Assembly (NCBI GenBank): GCA_039105265.1
Contig: JAPFFF010000008.1
Span: 3,596,001-3,660,000 of the forward strand
DNA from: Tritrichomonas musculus
Lineage: Eukaryota > Parabasalia > Tritrichomonadida > Tritrichomonadidae
Direction: 5' to 3'
Length of the DNA stretch: 64,000 bases
Shown: one piece after another, positions 11,334 through 21,900 of the stretch
Numbering within the stretch: the stretch's first letter is position 1
Layout of the letters: each line of letters begins with the position of its first letter
Notes under the pieces: model-generated
Databases searched by the model: none
Seen by the model: the letters and a program-made list of their open reading frames with translations, nothing else
What the model was told of the DNA's origin: nothing
Made by a program: the position numbers and the translations under genes

Positions 11334-12061
11334 TAGATAAATATCTTGACTAATTATTTCTATTTTAGTTAGATACTAAGTAAATGTCAGCTTTATATGA
11401 TTTAGAATTAAAATCCATGAAGATCTATTCTTATAATGGAAGTTTAATCTTGATTATACATCGAATTTAAATTTATTTGTTTAGTGAATCATTAACGTAA
11501 AAAAATAGTGGCATTAGTTTGTTACATAATGATATTCTTTTTTTATTTTTACTTCCATTATATTATTTAAAATAATATACTATACTATTTTAAGATTTTA
11601 AAATTTTGATTTATATTAATATTTATCATCTCTTTGGCTATTTTAAAATTGCTAAATGTTTAAAGCAACTCATGATATTCATGTTTAGGCATATCTCATA
11701 AAAAATTGTAAATTGTGAATGAATATTTTTTTAATTCAATATTGAATAAAATATAAAAATATAAAATCTTCTGAATTACTTCAAAAAATAATTTAAACTA
11801 TACCCTTAATCAATAATTTATCCTCAACCAATAGAACTCTATCAATTTATAATGATATTTTTCTAAAAACGTAGCGCCAATTTTCTTATAATATTTTGCA
11901 CACTTATTCATCAACATGATATAATTACTTTATTATAATTTCATAATAATCGTATTCATAATTATCGATTTATAAATCATTTTGATAAAACAGATATTTT
12001 TTGAATAAAAATATCAACTTTTTCAGAAAAAAAATTTGCATAAATTTTAAAATATATATCC

Positions 12062-12950
12062 TAGTATTAGCCAACCGTCATTTATCCATTCAAATTAATT
12101 TCAATTAAGCCCGTATATTTTGAGAATATATTTTGAATTAAAGTGAAACTCAAGAAATAAATTTAACTATATCTCAAAATATATGTAAGATTTATATTTG
12201 TATTTATAAATATTTATTTGTTAATGATATATATTAATAAAAGTATAGTAATTTATTATTTTTCATATTATTCGCAAAAAAAAAATATTTTTTTATTATT
12301 TTTATGAAAATTTTCATTTTTTTTCCATAATTACTCTCCCAGCTGGAAGTGAATTATTAATAAAAACGCTATTATCAATTGATAACGCAAATACCAATCG
12401 ATATTTCAAAGCAAATGTTAAAAAATTTGCTAAATATGGAATTATATATGTTGGGCATCCGTTAGTTTACAGTTACTGCCCTTTTTGTAAAGAAAAAAAT
12501 AAAACGATATTTTTTTACTAATACTTGATATATTTTGGAGAAACTGATCCATTTGATTTTTGGAATAATTTAAGACAAGTTTCTGGGATGAATCGTTTGG
12601 CAGAATTGGCTATAAAGATGCTAAATATGCCTTGTACGAGGCAGTAGTAGAGCGACTCTTTTCTCATCTGAAATTTATTTTCGGAAAAAAGAACTGTAAC
12701 AAATCTGATGATTTGTTAAATGAAGAATTAGGAATTAGAATGGGAAATATTTATTCCATTCATAAAGAATAATTATTTTCCAAAATATTTTAAAAACATT
12801 AATAAAATTTTAACGATCATTTTTTCTATTATTTTCTATTATTTTTCACTTCATTCATTTAAGTTCAGAAAAATTCAGAAGATAAATGAAATTCTGCTGC
12901 ATGTTATTTTCTCACAAAAAATTGTGAGCTATGACGGTTTGCTAATACTA
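12062..12950 (+). mobile_element. 889-bp hAT-family DNA transposon relic with TIRs and 8-bp TSD
   Basis: The ends are inverted repeats. The left end reads TAGTATTAGCCAACCGTCAT and the right end, reverse-complemented, reads TAGTATTAGCAAACCGTCAT (19 of 20 match). The element is flanked by ATATATCC (12054-12061) and ATATATCT (12951-12958), an 8-bp duplication with one mismatch, as expected for hAT elements. Insertion at this point exactly interrupts the distal arm of the giant palindrome, and the uninterrupted version is seen in the proximal arm near 8680-8690. The interior keeps a decayed transposase. At 889 bp it is far shorter than an autonomous hAT (usually several kb), so it is an internally deleted, dead copy. 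Confidence 0.9.
12380..12772 (+). pseudogene. hAT transposase remnant (C-terminal dimerisation region)
   Basis: The 3' part, 12638-12772, reads EAVVERLFSHLKFIFGKK and runs to a TAA stop. This is the hAT dimerisation motif, whose family hallmark is S-A-S-V-E-R-x-F-S. Just upstream, 12545-12635 encodes DPFDFWNNL and MLNMPC in a different phase, the segment that normally precedes that motif. The two pieces are separated by an apparent one-base frameshift at about 12635-12638. A further upstream stretch from about 12380 encodes DNANTNRYF and SYCPFCK in another broken frame. The catalytic core is missing. The transposase would have moved the surrounding element; this copy cannot. Confidence 0.82.
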
Positions 12951-13005
12951 ATATATCTCAATATTAAACAGAAAGATCAAACAGATATTAAAACTGTAGA
13001 TTTAT

Positions 13006-13341
13006 GCTTCAATTTAAAAATTATTTTTATTATTAATAAAATATGATAAAGTATTTTTCGCGCTTCTCACAATTTTGAATGGTTTATATTTTGGCTTACA
13101 GTGCCCTGTTTTTGCTTAAAGGTATGTTTTTTAAAAAAATTTAAAATGTAACTTTTTTTTGTGTGTTAAAAAAGTGGATTTTTTTTCAAAATTTTTCTTC
13201 TTTTTAATCGATTATTTTCAATTCAAAAACGCTTTATAACGATCAATTTTTTAATTAAAAATAATCTTAAAAAAAGATTTTTTGAGGCTATATTTTTTGA
13301 ATAATGATTGTATACCAATTTTGGAGAGAATCTATTTCACT
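13006..13341. other. AT-rich spacer between palindrome and transposase relic
   Basis: This holds long T runs and no gene. TTTTGGCTTACAGTG at about 13092-13106 weakly matches the reverse complement of the region near 8570 (TTTTGGCTTGCAGTG) and could be the eroded outer end of the palindromic element. Confidence 0.45.
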
Positions 13342-14462
13342 TCACCGTGTCCGCACATCTGTTATTTCGGTTACGAAGTGGGCTTTTAGTCCATCAAATA
13401 TTAATAAAGCTTGTAAATTATTACCAATTTTCAATATTTCTTCATTGATATATTGTATTAAATTTTTTTCAATCCAGATTCTCATAGATTCAGCATTCAT
13501 GTAACCTTTAGGAGTTTTTTCCCACACAAATTTGTCTTCTAACCTGGTTCCTTTATCATCAATGAGCGGATTTTTTTTACAACGAGACGATAAAACTTTT
13601 TGTTTTGAATTTTTTTGTTGCGAACTTTTTGAATTATCGAGGTGGTTGGAGCTTTTTGAAGGCTCTGGGGGGCTTCCAAAGGCTCCAAGTGGCTGTGAAA
13701 TGGGCTTAAGTATAGGCTTGGCGATAGCGGAGCCTATACTATACTACTAGAGGAGCATTGGTTTGAGCTGTTTTCCATCGAGAGTAACCGCTCCGACTAT
13801 TGAAATGTGTTAAGAATCCCTGAATTCACGAAATGTAGGAGGAACTGGACACTCTGAAATATAGCAACAATTTTGGTATGAATTTTTCATAGGATGGGAA
13901 GTAAAGTCACTCTCGTCAATATTAATGGGGAGAGAGAAATGTGTAATGTTGGTCAATGCTTGAGTCAAATTATTAAAAAATAAATTCACATCATTTGAAT
14001 TCACATCACATCTCTCATTTTCTCTGGAAAGTACTTTTTATATTCGTAACTTTTCTGCGTATCTTTCTTTAAACCTATGGAACCAAAACCTGTCCAAAGT
14101 AATATTTTGGCCTTTTGTTACGAATATTAAATGTTCAAGCCATTCACGAGTTTCTCTAGGACGAATACAATTATGTTCACATTGACAAGCTTTAATATAT
14201 TCAAGCAAAGAATTTTCATCTTCTTTGCTAACTAGTGTTGGCCTACCAGGTGAACTTTGAACCGTTTGCAATTTTCTTAGGGGATTTGCAGGATAGAGGA
14301 TATTTTAAAAAGCTTGTATTAGTCAATAATGCGTATTATAGTATTACTTCGCAAGTGGGTTACTTGATTATCGAAGGTATCATAGAAATGATCACCTTCT
14401 GGTGGAAGAATATCATTCCAATTCCAGTTAGCAATTTCAGGTATTTCTGTTGCATTCATCAT
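13342..14462 (-). pseudogene. broken pogo/CENP-B-like (Tc1-mariner superfamily) transposase
   Basis: Transposase pieces lie in the expected order on the minus strand. 14462-14319 is an N-terminal fragment beginning MMNATEIPEIANWNW and ending in TAA. 14271-14038 is a CENP-B/Tc5-type helix-turn-helix, with SSPGRPTLVSKEDENSLLEY and FWFHRFKERYAEK. 14004-13810 contains NIDESDF, the expected first catalytic Asp. About 13790-13745 reads IVGAVTLDGKQLKPMLL. 13527-13342 has LLIFDGLKAHFV, the second catalytic Asp. At least three frame breaks or stops separate these pieces, and a GC-richer insert lies at about 13560-13760. The third acidic residue was not found. The gene is dead and is what remains of a cut-and-paste transposon. 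Terminal inverted repeats were not identified. Confidence 0.78.
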
Positions 14463-14702
14463 AAGAACTGTACGAGACCTTATAACTTTACATGCTTACA
14501 TCAAATGAAAGTGAAGTCATTTGATGTTTTTCAATAAAAACTTTTTTTTTGAATAAAACGTATACTTTTTTGATTAAAACAAATACTTTTTGAATAATTG
14601 AGAAATTTTTTTATAGTGAAGAGTATCTTTTGATATGTAATATATGTTTTACTTAAATATTTTATTTTAAAATATAAATTGCAATTATTTAAAAATAAAA
14701 TC

Positions 14703-14965
14703 ATCTAGGTATCACTTTTTTGAGTTATGTAAAATACTCAAAAAGTTATAAAACAGATAATCAAACATAAATTGAAGCGAAGGTTTCGCTTTTCAAAAAG
14801 CTACTTCAGTTATTTTTTTAAATAAATAAATAATTATCTAGGTATCACTTTTTGAGTTTTGTAAAATACTCAAAAAGTTATAAAACAGATAATTAAACAT
14901 AAATTGAAGTAGCTTTTTGAAGGCTTCGCCTTTCAAAAAGCTACTTCATTTATTTTTTAAATAAA
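14703..14965. repeat. two tandem 133-bp hairpin-bearing repeats
   Basis: Two adjacent copies start with ATCTAGGTATCAC at 14703 and 14836. Each copy holds a stem made of TTTTTGAGT and ACTCAAAAAG around a short loop. A second hairpin follows: AAGCGAAGGTTTCGCTT in copy 1, and a longer GAAGTAGCTTTTTGAAGG with its complement in copy 2. There is no coding capacity. The unit looks like a small non-autonomous element or a structured satellite. Confidence 0.8.
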
Positions 14966-15000
14966 AATAGTAACTTTTTGAATAAATTTTATTATTTCTA

Positions 15001-15259
15001 TACCGTAATACAAAGAATCTCAGACGTATAGAAAAATTCTCAGACATTTTTGAGAAAACTCACTGAAAGACTTTCAATTTTTTTCAAAAAACTTTCAATG
15101 AAAAATAAAAAGGTCAAATATCATTGTCTATTCAAACATTGAACAAATATACACTTAAAATAATCCTATAGAATGAATAAATTCTTTCAAATAATTAAAA
15201 GTTTTCTCAAAAATGTCTGAGATTAATTGAATATATCTGAGACTTTTGGAATTACGGTA
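15001..15259. mobile_element. 259-bp MITE with about 25-bp terminal inverted repeats
   Basis: The left end begins TACCGTAATACAAAGAATCT. The right end, reverse-complemented, begins TACCGTAATTCCAAAAGTCT. The ends therefore match at most positions, and a CTCAGA follows on both sides. A second inverted pair, CTCAGACATTTTTGAGAAAACT and its complement, lies inside. The outermost TA on each side could be a TA target duplication, which would make the element Tc1/mariner-like. There is no ORF. It may have been mobilised by a transposase such as the relic at 13.3-14.5 kb, but that link is not shown. Confidence 0.82.
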
Positions 15260-15370
15260 CAAGATAATTTTTTGTATTATTTCAACTCTACAGGATATTG
15301 TGAAACTTTTTGAATTTACTCATTTAAATTATCTTGTCGCCTCATAAACTTGCTTTTTCCTTGTTTCTAG

Positions 15371-15850
15371 ACTTGTTATTTTGAGAATCGATATCAAAAA
15401 CGTCACTTTTTTGCATCTGATACTCGATTATCAGTTTACAAATCTGATATCGAGATTATCGATTATCAAGATATCAGATATGAAATGTGATATAAAAATA
15501 ATTGTAAACTTGATATCAATTACCGAGATCTCGAGATCTCAAACAGATTTATCTTCTTTTATAATTGGTATTTGTGATTTTATTATATCTAAAAATAAAT
15601 AATAGAATGCATTGATGTTTATTTTAAGATTAAAATCAAAAAATACATTCTTTTTTATGAAATATTTGAGAATGAATTACGATCATATATTTATCAAAAA
15701 GTTTAATTGAAAATTCTGATATCAAAAGCTGAGAAAAAAAATTCTCGATCTCTGAAATCGATCTCGAGAATCTGTGTATATTTATGTATCGATATCAAAA
15801 AGTCAATCAATTATCGATCTCGAGAATCGGAGAATAACAAATCTACTTGT
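15371..15850. repeat. palindrome-rich segment (GATATC, ATCGAT, CTCGAG clusters)
   Basis: This stretch has at least six GATATC and three CTCGAG sites plus GAGATCTCGAGATCTC near 15524-15539. Its ends are loosely inverted: TTGTTATTTTGAGAATCGAT near 15374 resembles the reverse complement of the region around 15815-15843. It may be another decayed inverted-repeat element. No gene is supported. Confidence 0.5.
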
Positions 15851-15907
15851 TTCATAAAAAAGAAAATTAAAAATAACAAATAATATTTAATATAACATGT
15901 CAATATA

Positions 15908-15937
15908 AATAATAATAATAATAATAATAATAATAAT
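15908..15937. repeat. AAT trinucleotide microsatellite
   Basis: About ten uninterrupted AAT units directly abut the TGA stop of the CFAP47-like gene. In that gene's sense the 3' UTR therefore begins with an ATT tract. Confidence 0.9.
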
Positions 15938-18900
15938 CAAAGAGGATTCACAACTTTTGAATTTGTCGTAATTGGAACTCTTCGAGCAGTTTTAACATTT
16001 TCAATATTATCTCTAATAATATTTCTATGCTTCTTTTTCTGCATTTCATGGAATTTCTGTACATCTTCAGGTAGTTGATTATTAATTCTCGCAGACATAT
16101 TAGAAACATCAGGAGGGACATATTCAGGCGTTTTCCCAATAACATCGAACAAATATTGAGCTTCTTGAGTATCAACGATAAGGACTCCTTTAAGTATTTT
16201 TCCATACATTTTAGGTGCAAACAAAATTGTAATTGGCAGTTCAGTTGGCTGTGAGAAAGAAGGAAGAATTGTTCCCTTCTTTGGCTCTACATTAAGCTCG
16301 GAAGCTGATCCTGGTAAGAAAGAAGCGACAAAATGAGTAGGCGATCGAAAAGCAAAAGGAACGCTTACTTTTGCTGTTCCTTGTTTATTGAGTAAACTTT
16401 CAATTACGATAGTTGAGATTGGCTTTCCTTTATCGACGCAAAATTCTATATCAAATGACCATTCCTGAGAAAGCGGGTTTCTTACTTTTAATATAGCAAC
16501 GCAATGTAATGGTTTTTGAGGGGCGAAACGAATTGATGCTAATAAGTTAACTGTTGTTGTTTTTGTTGTAGATGATGAATCTGATGAACTTTCAGGTAAC
16601 TCATTACTCTCCACTTGAACATCTTTTGCTTCAGCATCAATAGCGAATTTGAGGAATTCGTAACCTGGAGGGAGGACGACAGAAAGTGAATAATCTGAAG
16701 CTTTGAAAATTTCATTTTCACCCACCAAAGTGAAGTTCACTTCTTCAAAGACAGTAGACAAAGCCCTACATTTAATAACAGTTGAATCAGCTGAAGACTC
16801 GCTAATAGAATTACCAATTATTGGATAGACCCATCTTATACTTGGCAAAAATTCAAGGTCCGGTAGGGGGCCCTTTGAGGGGCCCAAAGATGCCACAATA
16901 ATAAAAGCTTTATATTGTCCAATTTCTTTCGGAGCGAAAGAGAAAGGTATCTGAAATTCCTCGTCATAAGAATTTAAAGTGAAAACTTTCTTTTTCACGA
17001 GGAAGTTAAAAATGTCACCATTTTCACTACTCATGGAAACCGTAAACCGTCCAGGATAAGGGAAAGGATTGTTGAACAATATCAAGGCCGAATTCACGGA
17101 ATTCTTAGGGCATGAAACAATAACCGGTGAAAGCGGTTGTGGCGGTTTTCCAGTGCCAAACAAATGATACACAAATTCGCCAGTGTCGTTACTAATGAAA
17201 GCGACTGTTGTTGACTCCTTCACGCCAACTGACGATGGGATGTAACGTATCTCAACCCTCTTCTTCTCTTTCGGAGCGAGTGTGATGACACTTTTCTTCG
17301 AGACAACAACAAAGGACGTCTGGTTCTCGTTTTCGATGCGGAAATTTATCGTCTTGTCGGCCAATGGATTTTCAAGGATGATGAATGTCGATGCACTTTT
17401 TCCTATCGGAGCGGTTAATTGGGCCAATGTTGCCTCAGGTGCATCCGTTGCTTCAATCTTCAATGAGTACCAGAACTCTCCGTCGTCGTCGCTGTAGAAG
17501 TAGATCGACGAGAGCCTCTTCATCGCCTTCAGAGGACTGACGACGACTTTGTAGTCTTTCGAGCAGTTTCCGGGTATGGTGAATTCACTTTCGCCATAGA
17601 TATCGTCGTCTGAAAAAGTGACATTGAAATGTACATCTTCAGGCTTCGAGTTCGTTATCGGTATCGTAACCGATGAACTTTTCCGTGCAACCGTTTTCAC
17701 TTCTATCGTCTCCTCGGGATCGGGTGAGTTCACGTGTATCTCCAAAACGTACCAGATGAAAGACTTCGTGACGGGGTCGGTGAAGGTGATCGTGCCCGCT
17801 GACACGCCGCTTCTTGGCGCCATGATTGTGAACTCAAATGGCCGGCCGTTATTGACTTGGTCATTAGAAACCGTAACCGTCGGATTGAACGTGATAATTG
17901 GAACAGTCGTCGTCACTTGCAAAACGCCCGACGAAATAACCGGTTTAACGTCTATTTTCTGAACTGACTTCTGCCTCGCTTGACACTCAAGTATCAGCTT
18001 CTCCTCGGCGGGAGGCTCGTCGGCTGTTCCCAACAGTCTGTAGACGACTGTCGACTCCTTGTTGATGTTGAAGAGCGTGACGGTTGACGCGTAGGTGCCG
18101 ATTTTGAATGGATGGAATTGAATGGGAAGTGAAGTCACTTCTGACGGTTTGGCGGTTAATTTTGAGGGAGCTGTGAATGCAGAGTCACCTTCAACCGTCA
18201 CCTTGAAGTTCCAGACATCTTCCGAGGGATTCTTGATTGGTACGTCTTGCTTGATCGTTCGGCCAGCGATTGCCACAAATTCAACGGTTACTTCGCGCGT
18301 CGACGCGATGCCGACTGCGTTGATGAGGAAGTGCCTGACGTCGTACTTTGAGATGAACAGAAGGTGGCACGGATAATCGCCCGGCTTTGACGGTTTGAAG
18401 GTGATTTGAATGTCACTTTTTGTGGGCTTCAAAGTCACTTCATTTGGTATCTCAAAATAAGCCGGCGAAGAGTTGATCACTTTGTACTTCTCAGGCGCCG
18501 GTCCTTGCCTGAAGACGGACTCTACTTCACGAAGACGCCGCGTGAGCTGCTCTTTGAATTTCCTATCGTTTCTGTACGTTAAGAACATCTCGCATCTTTC
18601 CAGCGAATAGGCAACAGCCTTCGACAGGCTCTGGCTTGCTGAGTCGACCTGGAACGATGCTGACGACTTTTGTCCGCACTGTGACTTAAGCTTTCCTTCG
18701 GCAACTTCGACTGCTTGAGGTAAATTGGCCTTTGCTTTGACCTCGACGATGAACTCGCCTGCATCCTCGTCAATGAAGAGCAGCAAGAGACGAAAAGTGC
18801 CAAGGCTGATCGGAATGAATTCAATCTCAAAATCTTTCGATTCTTCGTCCTCCGACGAGAAGACAACTTCGCTCTCGTGGACAACAAATGACTTGTGCTC

Positions 18901-21900
18901 CTTCAGCATCTGGAGGGCCGCGGTGTCGGCCGCAAGAGGCTGGCCTTCGGAAGGAGACGTGACTGTCTCATCTCCTGATATCATTGAATTTACAACCGTT
19001 TGGAGTGACGGTTGCTGGACGGTTTTCCCGTACTCGTCAATCAGCAAGCTTATATGAGATTTGACAGTGAGGTGACATGATGCTTTCAAAAAGTTCTTAA
19101 TATTTAAATTGAGAGACGTGCTCTGGTATATTTGGCCCTCCAGCGAGTACGACTCGTCTGGATTTTTGAATGACACGTTTGTCTTGATGTTGAGAACGAT
19201 AGGCGCTGAAAAGACAGGCGCTCTAGCGACCGTATGCGATTGAATTGAAGTTGTTGACTTCATTGTATCGTTCTGTTTTGACCTCTCAATTTGACCTTCT
19301 TTTACATTTGTGTTCGATACCATTCTCGGCCGGCTTGGAACAAGCTCCAGCCTTCCTGCGAGCGGCCTGATCGTCTTTGCGTAGAAGACGATTGGCACGT
19401 CGACGGTTTCCGACGGTTGGACAACGATAGTGTCATTTGGCAGACTGAAATTGAACGTATCGTCAATTGAGGCGGAATACGTTATTTCAGCCTTGGACGG
19501 ATTTGAGAGTGAAAAAGTTTGTGTGACCACTTTGTGAAGTGATGTGTTGAATTCAATTGTTGACTTTGGGATGAAGTGGGGCATCAGCTCGAAGAGATAG
19601 GCACTGATGACCGCGAGAACTGTCCGGTCGCCGTTGAAGATGTCTTCCGCTTTTGGAATGAAAGACAATTTGAGGTCCTTCATGATATTTCTGAGCTCTA
19701 TGGCGGTTTGCTCTGTATGCACATTTTCTTTGTCAATTTCAAGGTCAATTGAATGACCTGTGTGCAATTTGACAACCGATAAAAAGCCGATAGAGTCATT
19801 CAAATCTGCAAAGTCAATAACAGGCGCAACAAGCATGTCACTCTCCCTGCTCATGTATAAAGAGATCCATTTGAGGAGCCCGCATTCAGATGTACTGAAA
19901 ATATTTGAAAGGGATAAATTTTTTGAAGGTCTATTTATATTAATTAATAAATTTTGATTGCCAAATGTCTTTAATATTTTAATAGTTTCGCTAACTCCAG
20001 GTACAGAATTAAGTTTTTCGCCATCAACTTTGTTGATTACGAAAATTTTCAGGATCTGCATCATTAACATTAACCAACTCTTAAAGCTAATCATCTCATA
20101 GGCTGATTCAAGAGCTTTTATTCTTGATATTAATGATGTTGAATACTCTTTTGATGATGTAAATTCACTTAATGCTTTTTGATCTAGATCTGATATTTCA
20201 GGTGCTTTGAAATAATCAATTCCAAGTAGTTTTTTAATGATTTTGGTCTTCATTATACTAATAAAATCTGCCCTTGAGAGAAGAAACTCGGGCTTTACTG
20301 ACGATAATAAGGCACCCATTGATTGAAGATTACGAATAATCTTTTTCATTGAATCTTTTTTCTTCATAACTGGATCACAAGAAGAATTCATTCCTAATTC
20401 TCTATCATTTGAAAAATTATCAAAACCATTTTTCTTTCCACCACTAAAATTATTAATAATTTCATGAAGTAAAGCACCGTCATTACGAATGAAATCGTTA
20501 GGAAAATCTGTAATAGGAGTATTCATTACCTTTGAATTGAAGAACCGAACAACAAAATCAGCCATTTTCATTAATCTTGGATAATCAGCATTAAGATTTT
20601 GGTTGCTCAACTCCAAAACATCTGAAACCGATATCGCCTGAGAGATATCAACATTAGTATTCATCAAATTTCCGTTTATCAATGAAGTATCGAGCATTAT
20701 TGGCTTTCCACCATCAGCACTATTAATAATGACCTTATTTTGACCTAAACCGTTAATAAAAGGGTAAAGAGTGAAAATTGAATTGTCAGTTGTGCAAGAT
20801 ACGTTAAAACTAGTTGCATTTCCTTTCTCGTCGACAATTGCGACCAATGTTGAGAAACTTGAAGGCGTAGCACTTTGAAAAGTAACCGAAACCGGCAATT
20901 GGACGGTTGCCGCCGATAGGATATTTCCCTCGGGGAAGTTCACTTCGATTGGGCAAACTTTTTTATCGAACATTGTCTCTGCTTTCAAAGTTCCATCGAT
21001 AAAAGCTTGATTGATAACATAAATGGTCATTTCACTTTTCACATTCAAAGGGACAATTGGGAGGAAAATGTCCGCATGTGACATTTTGAACTTCAAAGGA
21101 GAACCGACGCCTGTCAGCTTGATTTTGCTGATCAGGCAATCATCTTCTTTTTCGGTCTTCGCAAAAAGTGGGAGATAAAAATTGAAAGGGCCGGCGGTTT
21201 GAGGTGTGAATGACATGTGAACGTTCACTGACTCGCCATACTGAAGACTTCCCTGCTTTGGCTCGAAGTTGAATGTCTGGTCCGGCTCGATGTCAAAGTG
21301 CCAAGAGACGCTGCCTTTCGTATCGTTGTTGATCGTCAAGATGCTCACTGAAGGACGTGCGTGCGGGTTGTTCGCGTTGTAGACCGGCGTGATTCCGAAG
21401 TCGAGGCTGTTTGCGGAGAGGCTGATTGGCGCCTGGACGGCCTCGGCGGAAACAATTGGCTGCAGGTGATAAGACGAAGAAGTAGCGACGTTCATCAATG
21501 TCATCGGAAGCTCGAACGAGTGCTCGTTCGCTTCCGTCGGCTGGAAAACGAGGTTGAAGTCGATTGAGCTGTTCTCGATCAAGTAAATCTTGTAGATCAG
21601 CCCGGAAGCTTCCTTGCTATTCTTGGCGTTCTTGTTCTTGAACCTCTGGAAATGGCCAGACTCAGAAGCAGGCGGCTTTGGCGAAATTTCACCTTCAGAG
21701 GTCAATAAACCGTTGTCCATGTCGGATGTGATGAAGAAGTGGTCAGAGACAAGCGAGATCGAGTTGCATTGCTGCCCATCGCTGCTCCTGTCTGCGAGCT
21801 CGGACGAGTACTCCATGCGAAACTCCGGCCTGTGTAGAAGGTCGAGGAAGAGAATTGCTGGAATTGACCCAACATTGGTCAATTTGGCCTCAATTGAAGT

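Larger units (their letters stand above)
8634..13005. repeat. 4.4 kb imperfect giant palindrome (foldback-like element)
   Basis: The two halves are reverse complements over several blocks. The outer arms are 8634-8883 paired with 11862-12061 plus 12951-13005. The inner arms are 9944-10525 paired with 10752-11333 and look almost identical by eye. A unique spacer of about 226 bp (10526-10751) is at the centre. The zones between blocks (8884-9943 and 11334-11861) differ in length and pair only locally, for example AAGGGTATAGTT at 9187-9198 with 11796-11807. No coding capacity is visible. The distal arm was later split by the hAT relic. This architecture resembles a foldback or hairpin transposon, or a large inverted duplication. 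Unequal spacers and the insertion in one arm argue against a simple assembly artefact. Confidence 0.85.

Noticed and set aside
14235-14537. Plus-strand frame of 100 codons
   Set aside because: It is antisense to the pogo-like transposase relic, whose minus-strand text has clear helix-turn-helix motifs.
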